From Deltaproteobacteria bacterium (lineage in GTDB: Bacteria; UBA10199; GCA-002796325; JACPFF01), in NCBI GenBank assembly GCA_016183065.1, contig JACPFF010000019.1:105351-169350 (forward strand): a stretch of DNA of 64,000 nucleotides, read 5' to 3'. Under the pieces are notes generated by a model, which was not told where the DNA came from, did no database searches, and saw only the letters and a list, made by a program, of their open reading frames with translations. Positions 35,180 to 43,692 of this stretch are shown piece by piece (position 1 is the stretch's first letter; each line of letters opens with the position of its first letter). A program made the position numbers and the translations under genes.

Positions 35180-36340
35180 TTATGCGCTCTCAAAACAGCC
35201 GATCTGCCGGGCGATGACGAGGCGCTGGACCTCGTTGGTCCCCTCGCCGATTTCCAGGAGCTTTGCGTCCCGATAGAACCTGGCGACCGGGTACTCCTCC
35301 ATGCATCCGTAGCCGCCATGGAGCTGCACGGCGTGGTCGGCCACCAGTTTCATGGTCTGGGCGCAAAAGAGTTTGGCCATGGCGGCCTCCTTGCCAAAGG
35401 GATGCCCGGCGTCTTTCAACCAGCAGGCCTTGTAGAGCAAGGCGCGCGCGGCCTCGATCTGCATGGCGCAATCGGCCAACTTGAAGGCATTGCCTTGAAA
35501 ACTGGCGACCGATTGGCCGAAGGCCTTCCGCGATTTGGCATACGCCAGTGCGGCATCATATGCGCCCTGCGCGCCACCGAGACCCATGGCCGCGATCCCC
35601 AACCGCCCGCTGTCGAGCGTCTGGAGCATGTATTTGTAGCCCATGCCACGGGTCCCGAGCAAGTGGTCTTCCGGGACACGGACGTTGTCGAAGAAGAGCT
35701 CTGCCGTATTTGACGCGCGCCAGAGCATTTTCCGTTTCATCGTCCGTGTTGTGAACCCCGGTGTCCCTTGTGGCACGAGGAGACAGCTCATCTCCTTTCG
35801 GCCCGACGCGTCAGTCCCGGTCACACACTGCACTGTGGAGCCAGCCGTGATGGTTGTTGCGGCATTGGTGATGAAGATCTTTGCCCCATTGATCGTCCAT
35901 TGGCCGTCTCGCAGCGAGGCGGTGGTTCTCGAATTCCCCGCGTCTGAACCGGCGTCCGGTTCGGTCAGCCCGAATCCCCAGAGCCGCCTGCCGCTGCAGA
36001 GGTCGGGAAGATAGCACTCCTTTTGGGCCTCAGAGCCGAATCGGGCAATGGGACCCACGCCGAGGGTATTGTGTGCCGCGACCGTGGCCGCATGCGAGGC
36101 ATGGACTCGCGCGAGTTCCTCGACGATGAGGAGATACGACAGCGTGTCGAGACCAAGCCCGCCGTATTGCTGCGGCGCCATCACGCCCATCAACCCGAGT
36201 TCCCCCATTTTTTGGGTCAACTCGGTGGAAAACCGTTCTTCCCGTTCGAGCGCCTCTGCGGCTGGAGCGAGTTCTCCTTCGGCAAAGTCGCGCACCATCT
36301 GACGGAGTTGTTGCTGCTCTGGGGTCAGTGCGCAGTCCAT
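35180..36340 (-). CDS. Acyl-CoA dehydrogenase (short/branched-chain type)
   Basis: A 386-residue flavoenzyme that introduces an alpha-beta double bond into acyl-CoA. Family blocks are complete: LGLMGVMAPQQYGGLGLD, WGFGLTEPDAGSDAGN (FAD/substrate), FITNAA, SGRLGIAAMGLGGAQGAYD, FGQSVASFQ, HGGYGCMEEYPVARFYRDAK and IGEGTNEVQRLVIARQI, with the catalytic Glu in the EGTNE stretch. It resembles butyryl- or 2-methyl-branched dehydrogenases. It is the last gene of a long minus-strand run and is separated from the DprE2-like gene by 66 bases. Confidence 0.9.
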   Translation of the reverse strand: MDCALTPEQQQLRQMVRDFAEGELAPAAEALEREERFSTELTQKMGELGLMGVMAPQQYGGLGLDTLSYLLIVEELARVHASHAATVAAHNTLGVGPIARFGSEAQKECYLPDLCSGRRLWGFGLTEPDAGSDAGNSRTTASLRDGQWTINGAKIFITNAATTITAGSTVQCVTGTDASGRKEMSCLLVPQGTPGFTTRTMKRKMLWRASNTAELFFDNVRVPEDHLLGTRGMGYKYMLQTLDSGRLGIAAMGLGGAQGAYDAALAYAKSRKAFGQSVASFQGNAFKLADCAMQIEAARALLYKACWLKDAGHPFGKEAAMAKLFCAQTMKLVADHAVQLHGGYGCMEEYPVARFYRDAKLLEIGEGTNEVQRLVIARQIGCFESA

Positions 36341-36406
36341 GGCATGCTGCTAGCGGATTGGTGCGCCTCTGCCAAGCGCTTTCCACCCATCTGGCCATTG
36401 TGCGCT

Positions 36407-37135
36407 CTAAAAAGTCATCCGCTTGAAAAGGCCTTCGGGGAGGCTCTTCACGGCCAACATGATCCATCGCCAATACCAGGGTGTGTAGAGGAGATTTTTT
36501 TTGCGATGGATGGCGCAGACGATGTCGCGGGCCACACGCTGTGGAGAGACAAAGAGCCGGCCCTGCGAAAAATGGGCCGTCATGGGGGTGCGGACAAATC
36601 CTGGCTTGATGGTCAGCAGATGGACGCCATGGCGAAAGAGTCGACGGCGCAGGCCCTGGCAAAAAATAGCGGTCGCCCCTTTGGCCGCGCAATAGACATA
36701 GGCCGTCCGCCCGCGATCGCCTGCAACAGAACCGACGACGGCAATGGTCCCGTGACGTTGCGTGATCAAACGGTTGGCGAGTGTCGTCAGGAGTGAGACA
36801 ACGCTCAAAAAGTTCGTCCGGAGTTCGCGCTCGGTCTCTGCAAACGACATCTCACAGGCCTGTTGATCGCCAAGGGTCCCATGAGAGAGGAGGATGAGAT
36901 CCACCTTGCCCAATGTCTGAAAGGCGCGATCAAGCGTTGCGTCATGTTGTGCAAAGTCGAGGAGATCGACCACATGCGTTGTCACGGCGCGCGCGCCGCG
37001 TACGGAAAGGTCGGTGGCAACGGCCTGCAACCTCTTCTCCGATCGTGCCACAAGAAAGAACTGGGCCTGCGGCGCCAGACGTTGTGCCACGGCCTGGGCA
37101 ATGGCCGAAGTGGCCCCAATGATGACAATATTCAT
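36407..37135 (-). CDS. DprE2-like short-chain dehydrogenase
   Basis: About 242 residues from the ATG at 37135 (MNIVIIGATSAIAQAVAQRL). The SDR signature is complete: the GATSxIA nucleotide motif, NFLSVVSLL, VVGSVAGDRGRTAYVYCAAK with the catalytic Tyr-x3-Lys, and KPGFVRTPM. In mycobacteria DprE2 reduces the keto intermediate to decaprenylphosphoryl-arabinose. The call here rests on the overlap (4 bases) with the DprE1-like gene and the UbiA- and GT39-like genes upstream. Confidence 0.8.
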   Translation of the reverse strand: MNIVIIGATSAIAQAVAQRLAPQAQFFLVARSEKRLQAVATDLSVRGARAVTTHVVDLLDFAQHDATLDRAFQTLGKVDLILLSHGTLGDQQACEMSFAETERELRTNFLSVVSLLTTLANRLITQRHGTIAVVGSVAGDRGRTAYVYCAAKGATAIFCQGLRRRLFRHGVHLLTIKPGFVRTPMTAHFSQGRLFVSPQRVARDIVCAIHRKKNLLYTPWYWRWIMLAVKSLPEGLFKRMTF

Positions 37136-38445
37136 GATACAGCTCCTTTGTCTGTCGCGGTGACTCGTTGCCAAAACTCCGAGGAAAAGGCCGGATCGAT
37201 AAACGGCACAAACTGTGGCCAGTGGGGAAATGAGGCCGTGAAGAGTCGTGGCGGCATGCGCGCATCCTTGGCCGGGTAGAGGGCGCCATTGTCCGCCAGC
37301 ACCAATTCGTCAAGCGTCTGCAAGAGGGAGAAGAGGCGGTGACCGCGATTGGGAAAATCGAGTGCCAGCGTGATCCCGGGCCTGGCAAAGGAGAGGAGGC
37401 CCGGCGCCGGATGGTTGCCGAAGACCTTCAACACCGCCAGCGATGATCCGCCGCTGCGGACGACCCATCGCAGGATTTCCTCCACAACCGCGGGTTGTGT
37501 GACGACGCATTGGTATTGAAAAAACCCCCGTGGACCATAAAGCCGATTCCACGCCGCGAGGCCATCGAGCGGATAAAAAAAATGCCGGTAATGCACCTCG
37601 CAGTGGTGTCGTCGCGCCCGTTGGCGGTGCCAGTAGAGATGATTGAAGCACCGCATCGTCGTGCGGTTGATGAGTCCGCGCGGCATGGTGCAGGGGATCT
37701 GCCAGGGGCGTGCGGCTGGGGCAGGGCGGGTGTTGCCACCGGAGGCGATGGCATGATTACCGCGCAGGAAAAGCCCGCGGCCTGTTTTGGATCCGCATGA
37801 TGCGGCATCAATCCAGGCCACAGTATATTCGTGGCCGGCATCCGATTCACGCGTGAGGGTGAAATATTCCGCGAGCGTATCGAAGCGGATCGACTCCATG
37901 GCGATCATTGGTGAGGTGATGGGGAGCAGGGTGAACTCCGCAGAGAGGATCAGGCCGGTCAGGCCAAGGCCGCCCACCGTGGCGCGAAAGAGGTCTCCAT
38001 GTGTTGTCGCGGTGCAATGATATGTGAGGCCATCGGAGCGGCGGAGGGCAAGGCGTTGAAGATGCGCCCCAAATGATCCGGCTCGGTGATGGTTTTTTCC
38101 GTGGACATCGTTCGCAATGGCGCCACCCACCGTCACGTGTTGTGTCCCGGGAGTGACCGGGAGAAACCAGCCATGGGGGACAATAACGTCGAGCACCTCG
38201 CCGAGCGTGACGCCGGCCTCGCACGTCATGCAGCCGGCAACGGGATCAAACGCTATGAATCGATTCAGGGGACGGGTGAGGAGCAATGTCCCGCCGTGGT
38301 TGAGGCAGACGTCGCCATAGCTGCGGCCCATCCCGACGGCGAGCATGGGCTCCCCTGTTGGGGGGAGCGGATCCTCCTGCCAATGAAGCGGATAGAGCAC
38401 CGCCTCACTGCGTGGATATCGCCCCCATGATCGAAACTGTGCCAT
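37132..38445 (-). CDS. DprE1-like FAD-dependent polyprenylphosphoryl-ribose oxidase
   Basis: About 437 residues from the ATG at 38445 (MAQFRSWGRYPRSEAV); the longer upstream frame overlaps ubiA. FAD-binding blocks match mycobacterial DprE1 strikingly: GMGRSYGDVCLNHGG, LPVTPGTQHVTVGGAIANDV and HGKNHHRAGSFG. DprE1 oxidises C2 of polyprenyl-phosphoryl-ribose, the first step of its epimerisation to arabinose. In the C-terminal part the segment GITLALDFPNRG aligns with the region around the benzothiazinone-target Cys387 and has Ala there. It lies five bases after the UbiA-like gene. Confidence 0.85.
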   Translation of the reverse strand: MAQFRSWGRYPRSEAVLYPLHWQEDPLPPTGEPMLAVGMGRSYGDVCLNHGGTLLLTRPLNRFIAFDPVAGCMTCEAGVTLGEVLDVIVPHGWFLPVTPGTQHVTVGGAIANDVHGKNHHRAGSFGAHLQRLALRRSDGLTYHCTATTHGDLFRATVGGLGLTGLILSAEFTLLPITSPMIAMESIRFDTLAEYFTLTRESDAGHEYTVAWIDAASCGSKTGRGLFLRGNHAIASGGNTRPAPAARPWQIPCTMPRGLINRTTMRCFNHLYWHRQRARRHHCEVHYRHFFYPLDGLAAWNRLYGPRGFFQYQCVVTQPAVVEEILRWVVRSGGSSLAVLKVFGNHPAPGLLSFARPGITLALDFPNRGHRLFSLLQTLDELVLADNGALYPAKDARMPPRLFTASFPHWPQFVPFIDPAFSSEFWQRVTATDKGAVS

Positions 38446-38449
38446 GGAT

Positions 38450-39319
38450 CTATCTTGCCCACAGGAGGACGAGGAAAACAAGTGCGGCCACGAGATAGGT
38501 CTGGGGATCGCGCAGGGCAAAGAGAATGGGATCATCGTCGACACGCCGACGACCGGCGAGATGCCAGATGCGCGCGAGCCAGTAACCGAGCAGGGGAAGG
38601 ATTGCCCAGAGTCGCGAGGGCGTCTGGTAGAGCGCCACCACCTCCGCGCTCCGGAGATAAAAAACAAAAATTACGACGACGGCAATGGCGCTCCCAATCC
38701 CGAGACCGGAGAGAAATTGACGGTCGGTGAGGTGATAACTGCGCGCCTGATGAAAACGCTGAATCGTCTCGGTGTGCAATTCGGTCACGCGTTTGACGAG
38801 CGCGAGACTGAAAAAGAAAAAGACGGCAAAGAGGAGCAGCCAGCGGGACAGCGGGATATTGCCGGCCACGCCGCCGGCGAAGACGCGGAGCGTATAGAAC
38901 ATCGCCAGGGTGAGGACATCGACCAGAAAGAGACGCTTCAGCAACAGTGAATAGACGATGGTCAATGCCAGATAACCGGTCAGAATGAGGCTGAAGGCCA
39001 TGCCGATCGGATAGGCCATGACGGCGGCGGCGCCGAGCAGGAGCACGATGGCCGTGCTGATGGTGAGACCGCCAATCTGCCCCGCCGCAATGGGTCGCCG
39101 CCGCTTCGTGGGATGGGAGCGGTCGTAGGGGCGATCGAGCCAGTCGTTAAGCAGATAGACGGCAGAGGCCGTGCAACTGAAGGCAAGAAACGCGCGGGCA
39201 ATGGGGCCCACGATTGCAACATCTGTGAGCCTGTAGGCCGTCAGTGCCGGAAAAAAGAGGATCAGATTCTTGACCCAATGATGGAGGCGGAGGCTCGTAA
39301 TCAATGGTCGCCAAGTCAT
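38450..39319 (-). CDS. UbiA-type prenyltransferase (polyprenyl-phosphate phosphoribosyltransferase-like)
   Basis: A 289-residue integral membrane protein with about eight helices. The first catalytic motif is VYLLNDWLDRPYDRSHP (N58-D59-x2-D62-x3-D66), followed by TKRRRPIAAG. This form matches Rv3806c-like decaprenyl-phosphate:5-phosphoribosyl transferases better than quinone UbiA enzymes, and the DprE1/DprE2-like neighbours agree. It would make polyprenyl-phosphoryl-5-phosphoribose, the substrate for DprE1 after dephosphorylation. It overlaps the GT39 gene by four bases. Confidence 0.85.
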   Translation of the reverse strand: MTWRPLITSLRLHHWVKNLILFFPALTAYRLTDVAIVGPIARAFLAFSCTASAVYLLNDWLDRPYDRSHPTKRRRPIAAGQIGGLTISTAIVLLLGAAAVMAYPIGMAFSLILTGYLALTIVYSLLLKRLFLVDVLTLAMFYTLRVFAGGVAGNIPLSRWLLLFAVFFFFSLALVKRVTELHTETIQRFHQARSYHLTDRQFLSGLGIGSAIAVVVIFVFYLRSAEVVALYQTPSRLWAILPLLGYWLARIWHLAGRRRVDDDPILFALRDPQTYLVAALVFLVLLWAR

Positions 39320-40728
39320 CGCCGCGCCATCCGGTAAATGCGGACCAATGGCGCCCCCGGCGCCTCGTCGCCGATGAGCGCGACGATCTCGCCATGACGA
39401 TCCGCAAAGCGTTCCACCTCCGGTGCAATCCGTTTTCGCCCGAGCACGATATAATCCGCCTTGCGCAGTTCCCCGGCATACTGTGCAGCATCGACAGGGA
39501 CCGGCGAAAAATGGCGCACCGTCAGGTCATCGCGCCGGAGCAGATGGAGCGTGGGATCGGGGATGCTTGCCACGACAACGCGGCTCTGTGGTGGTAGTGC
39601 CTCACTGATGCGCTCGCTCCACGCGGCATAGGCAAGGGCCGATGGCGTATCCAGTGCCTGGCAGGAGCGTTCTCCCAGTTGGTGGATGTGGATGCCCATC
39701 AATATGACGGTAGCCAAAAATCCGAGACGGGGGAGGCGCTCGACCCATGCACCCCACCCGAGTGCGGCGACCGGCAGGAGATAGACCGGATACCACATCT
39801 CCTGACTCCAGAGGTATAAGAGCAGACTTGTACATTGCATGGCAAGCAATATGCGCCATGCTGGAGAGCGAAATGCGCCCACGATAAGGCCAAGAGAACC
39901 GAGACTAAAGAAGGCAATGTTGCTCCACCTCGCGATGTCGAACCCATGTTTGATCGTGGCAAGGCCATTGTTGACATTTTGCAATGGAACGCGCGCGGCC
40001 TTGCGTGCAAATTGTCCCCCCATCTGGGCCAGAAAGGCGTCGAAATGCGGGAAGACGTAAAGGGCATATCCAAGGAGGACGAGAAGGCCGCCATAGAGGA
40101 AATACTGGAATTGGTGTTCGCAACGGAAGCGGAGGGCGCGGAACAGTCCGATGAGACCCAGGGTGAGTGGGGCCACAATGCCAAACGGATGCGCCATGAC
40201 CGCCAGTCCGCTGCATGTCCCTGCAAAAAAATTGCTCCATGGTGATTGCTGTCGGCGCAGTGTCAGCACGACGGCTGCCAGCATGAGTGTGAGGGCCAGG
40301 AGATCCATGCGCCCCACGAGCGCGCCCCGGAGAAAGAGTGGCGTCGTTGCCAGCAGCGCGAGCGCGATCCATCCCCCGTGACGCAATGTCAGACGACGGC
40401 CCAGATGCCATACGAGGCCCATGAGAACCAACGCCACGCCAACGGATGCCAGTCGCATGACGATCAAGGTCGGACCGAACAATGAGAAGGGAATGGTCAG
40501 ATAGAGAAAATAGAGCGGCGGCATCCAATAGGTCTTCGTGGCAATCTTGGGGAGATACCCTTCCATCAGTGTCGTACCGAGGTGACCATGGCGGAGGAGA
40601 TTCATCGCGGGTTCGGCAAAGAGGGCCTCATCCGGCCACGGCGGCGGATAGGTGATCAGCAAGATGGAGGAAAACATCCCGAACCCGATCAAGGCAATGA
40701 TTGCCAGCAGCGTCGCAAACCGTGTCAT
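39316..40728 (-). CDS. GT39/ArnT-like polyprenyl-phosphate-sugar glycosyltransferase
   Basis: A 470-residue membrane protein with 10-12 predicted helices. The first external loop carries TYPPPWPDEALFAEPAM. The Asp-Glu pair there is the catalytic signature of the GT-C superfamily, which includes PMT, ArnT and PglS-like enzymes. A periplasmic C-terminal soluble domain follows (VVVASIPDPTLHLLRRDDL onward). Overlap with the UbiA-like gene and position at the head of the DprE1/2 unit suggest it transfers the polyprenyl-linked pentose to an acceptor outside the inner membrane. The acceptor is unknown. Confidence 0.75.
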   Translation of the reverse strand: MTRFATLLAIIALIGFGMFSSILLITYPPPWPDEALFAEPAMNLLRHGHLGTTLMEGYLPKIATKTYWMPPLYFLYLTIPFSLFGPTLIVMRLASVGVALVLMGLVWHLGRRLTLRHGGWIALALLATTPLFLRGALVGRMDLLALTLMLAAVVLTLRRQQSPWSNFFAGTCSGLAVMAHPFGIVAPLTLGLIGLFRALRFRCEHQFQYFLYGGLLVLLGYALYVFPHFDAFLAQMGGQFARKAARVPLQNVNNGLATIKHGFDIARWSNIAFFSLGSLGLIVGAFRSPAWRILLAMQCTSLLLYLWSQEMWYPVYLLPVAALGWGAWVERLPRLGFLATVILMGIHIHQLGERSCQALDTPSALAYAAWSERISEALPPQSRVVVASIPDPTLHLLRRDDLTVRHFSPVPVDAAQYAGELRKADYIVLGRKRIAPEVERFADRHGEIVALIGDEAPGAPLVRIYRMARR

Positions 40729-40794
40729 GGAGGCCCATTAGCGGGGAGAAGACGAGGGGTCAACAGTGCACTTTGCCGGCACAGACGATGTTTT

Positions 40795-42240
40795 TTACTC
40801 CGGCGGCACCAGAATATTGCCACGACCGAGGATCCAGTGCGGATCATACTGTTGTTTGAGCGCTCGCATGGTGTCAATCACCGGTGTCGGATGCTGAATG
40901 GCCAGAAGATCCCGCTTCAATTTTCCAAGGCCGTGTTCGCCCGCCACACCCCCGCCGAGTGCCACCGCCTTGCGGCAGCAATCGTCCACTGCCTGGATGG
41001 CCATCTGGCGTTCCTTGGCATTGCGCGCGAGATAATTGACATGCGGATGGCCATTCCCGAGGTGTCCGAACGCAAGATACGGCACATGGATGGCGTCCGA
41101 AAGGTGATACATGTAGGCCATCATTGCGGGCATCTGCCCGATCGGGACCCACCAATCCGAGCCGACTTTGCCACCGTCATCCCCTTCGAGGCGGTGGCCG
41201 ATCTCATTGACGTGGGCCGGGATATGATGGCGCCAAGTGCGCAACCGCTCTTCGTCGGCAGGGTGTTCCGCGACGATTGTCGCATCGAGGAGCGCGTGCA
41301 TTTCCGGCGCAGCACGCTCCAGCAGCGCAAACCAGGCCTCCATGAAGGGATCGCGCATCTCTTCGGCATATTCCTGATAGCAGAGGACGGCGGCCTGGGC
41401 AGCGGCTGGCGGCGACGGAAAGGTCGGGTGCGTGGCCATGATTTGGAGGGCCGCCTGGTCAATATATTCCAGGGCAGATGGGGAAACGGCGGCATCACGG
41501 TGGGCCTCTCCGATGATGGAAAGTGCGACATCGTTCGATGGACAGAAGATCAGGAGCCCGAAATGGGGTTGTGGTTGCGGGAGAAGATCGACGGTGACCT
41601 CGACAATGAGGCCAAGCGTCCCTTCGGATCCGATGAAATGATCGATCGGCGTGCCGAGCAAAAAATAGCCGGCCGTATTTTTTAATTCGGAAATCTGTTG
41701 ATCAGCGGGGCGTTCAAGGAGGCGTTGGGTGCCGTCCGCCATGATGACCCGCATGGCACGGACGTATCGGCGAGTGGTGCCATATTTGTACGTGTTATCG
41801 CCCGTCGCATTTGTCGCAATCGTGGCCCCCAACATGGCTTCATTGCGGCTGGTCGGCGATGGCGGATAGAAAAAGCCTTCGCTGGCAACCGCGCGCTGAA
41901 AATCGCCGAGAAACACGCCCGGTGCAGCTGTGGCCTGCGGGCGACCGTTGTGGAGACCGATATCGCGGATGCCGGTCAGGTGCTCGATGGAGAGGAGTAA
42001 TCCGGACTGTGCCACCGAACTCCCTGTCATGGCCGTGTGCCCCGCACAAAATGTCACCGGAAGACGATGGGCGTGACAGTAGGCGAGTATCTCCCGACAT
42101 TCCTGGATATCGCGAGGACGCACCAGGGCGTCTGGATCGCCGGTGAGCATCGTGTCGTGATTATATGGGGTCAGCCGAGCGTCGCCACGAAAAAGGATTT
42201 CGCCGCGCGAGGGGATATGTCGCAGTGCATCGATCACCAT
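40795..42240 (-). CDS. GlcD-like FAD-linked oxidase (glycolate/D-lactate type)
   Basis: A 481-residue protein. An N-terminal FAD-binding PCMH domain shows LVRPRDIQECREILAYCHAH, FCAGHTAMTGSSV, the PSPTSRNEAMLGATIATNAT flavin loop and FIGSEGTLGLIVEVTVDL. The C-terminal half has HLGNGHPHVNYLA and GGGVAGEHGLGKLKRDLL, typical of the 2-hydroxy-acid oxidase cap domain. Likely substrates are D-lactate, glycolate or 2-hydroxyglutarate; the sequence does not decide. The gene starts nine bases after hemN. Confidence 0.85.
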   Translation of the reverse strand: MVIDALRHIPSRGEILFRGDARLTPYNHDTMLTGDPDALVRPRDIQECREILAYCHAHRLPVTFCAGHTAMTGSSVAQSGLLLSIEHLTGIRDIGLHNGRPQATAAPGVFLGDFQRAVASEGFFYPPSPTSRNEAMLGATIATNATGDNTYKYGTTRRYVRAMRVIMADGTQRLLERPADQQISELKNTAGYFLLGTPIDHFIGSEGTLGLIVEVTVDLLPQPQPHFGLLIFCPSNDVALSIIGEAHRDAAVSPSALEYIDQAALQIMATHPTFPSPPAAAQAAVLCYQEYAEEMRDPFMEAWFALLERAAPEMHALLDATIVAEHPADEERLRTWRHHIPAHVNEIGHRLEGDDGGKVGSDWWVPIGQMPAMMAYMYHLSDAIHVPYLAFGHLGNGHPHVNYLARNAKERQMAIQAVDDCCRKAVALGGGVAGEHGLGKLKRDLLAIQHPTPVIDTMRALKQQYDPHWILGRGNILVPPE

Positions 42241-42249
42241 GTCACACTC

Positions 42250-43692
42250 CTACACCGTGCGGGAATAGCGCTGCTGCTGCGCCAGATCGCGGTCGAGATA
42301 GGCGTCGAAGCGCATCGCGATATTGCGCGCAAAGAGGCGTCCCAGTGGGGTGAGCGTGAGGGAGTCCGACGCGATCGTGATCAGGCCATCTTCCATCATC
42401 GGACCGAGAGCAGCCAATTCGGAGGCAAAGTAGGTGCGCAACTCGATGCCGAACTGGTCACGGAGCCGACCGCCATCGAGATGTCCATTGCACAACAGTT
42501 CCCGGATGACATGACGGCGGATGCGATCGTCCCCGGAAAGATGGCAGCCGCGCTCGACCGGCAATGCTCCCGCAGCCAGGGCCTGCTGATACGTGGTCAG
42601 TTTTTTGCCATTCTGGATGTAATGCCCGTTGATGTCACTGATGGCGGTGATGCCGCAGCCGATCAGATCCGTCCCCCCCTTGGTCGAATATCCCTGGAAA
42701 TTCCGCCACAACGTCCGCTCGCGGAGCGCAAGACTCAGCTCGTCGTCATGGCGCGCGAAGTGATCAAACCCGATCATTTCATAGCCGGCACGACAGAAAC
42801 GCGTGATCGTATTGCACAGCACTGCAAGCTTCGTTTCTGGCGGTGGCAGTGTGGACGGATCAATGGCGCGCTGTTGTGCCTTGAGCCAGGGGACAAAGGC
42901 AAAATTGTAGCAGGCAACACGGTCCGGACTGAAGGCGATAATGCTGTCAACGGTCTCGGCAAAACTCCCGGGCGTCTGGTGGGGGAGGCCGTAAATAAGA
43001 TCGACATTGATGCTGGCGAACCCCAGCTGACGCGCGGCGAGAATGATGCGTTCTGTTTGCTCGCGCGGCTGGATGCGATGGATCGCCTGCTGTACCATCG
43101 GATGCAGGTCTTGCACGCCCATGCTGAGGCGGTTGAAGCCGAGCCGTCGCAGGGTCTCGAGCTGTGCCGGTGTGGTGACGCGCGGATCGACTTCAATGCC
43201 GATTTCCGCGTCCGCGGCACAATGGAAATGCGCGACAATGGAGCCCCAGAGGCGTTCAATTTCCGCGCAGGTGAGATACGTCGGCGTGCCGCCGCCCCAA
43301 TGGAGTTGCGTCACCGGCCTGGAGGTGTCGAGATGCCGGGCGAGATGGGCCAACTCGAGCGCCACGGCGTCGACGTAGGGGTCTGCCACGGTTTTTTTTC
43401 GCGTGATGATCGTGTTGCATCCGCAGAACGTGCAATGCTCCTCGCAGAAGGGAATGTGCACATAGAGTGACAGCGGGCGCTGCTGCGGATTGCTCTCGGC
43501 CAGGACCCGATGCATGGCGGCAGTATCAATCACTTCGTGCCACTGAGGCGCGGTGGGATAACTGGTGTATCGCGGGCCCGGCCGGTCGTATTTTGCGACG
43601 AGCGTTGTCCCAAAAGAGATTTCCTGACCATTCAGATAGGCCTGATATCTCTCGCGCCGGGTGTTTGCGGGATTAGTGGATGGTGCGCTCAT
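42250..43692 (-). CDS. hemN: Oxygen-independent coproporphyrinogen III oxidase
   Basis: A 480-residue radical-SAM enzyme that turns coproporphyrinogen III to protoporphyrinogen IX without oxygen. YTSYPTAPQWHEVI precedes LYVHIPFCEEHCTFCGCNT, with the CX3CX2C cluster motif and an extra Cys. LHWGGGTPTYLT, IGIEVDPRVTT, RLSMGVQD and DLIYGLPHQTPGSF follow. YGYSTKGGTDLIG near residue 320 and the C-terminal HemN domain identify a true HemN rather than HemW. The ATG overlaps the hemE stop. Confidence 0.95.
   Translation of the reverse strand: MSAPSTNPANTRRERYQAYLNGQEISFGTTLVAKYDRPGPRYTSYPTAPQWHEVIDTAAMHRVLAESNPQQRPLSLYVHIPFCEEHCTFCGCNTIITRKKTVADPYVDAVALELAHLARHLDTSRPVTQLHWGGGTPTYLTCAEIERLWGSIVAHFHCAADAEIGIEVDPRVTTPAQLETLRRLGFNRLSMGVQDLHPMVQQAIHRIQPREQTERIILAARQLGFASINVDLIYGLPHQTPGSFAETVDSIIAFSPDRVACYNFAFVPWLKAQQRAIDPSTLPPPETKLAVLCNTITRFCRAGYEMIGFDHFARHDDELSLALRERTLWRNFQGYSTKGGTDLIGCGITAISDINGHYIQNGKKLTTYQQALAAGALPVERGCHLSGDDRIRRHVIRELLCNGHLDGGRLRDQFGIELRTYFASELAALGPMMEDGLITIASDSLTLTPLGRLFARNIAMRFDAYLDRDLAQQQRYSRTV

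Noticed and set aside
36347..36362. A TGGCATG...TAGCG match to sigma-54 spacing on the plus strand
   Set aside because: There is no plus-strand gene downstream and the -12 element is poor.
42037..43470. Long open frame (477 codons) antisense to hemN
   Set aside because: The hemN frame has all radical-SAM motifs; the antisense frame has none and is explained by codon bias.
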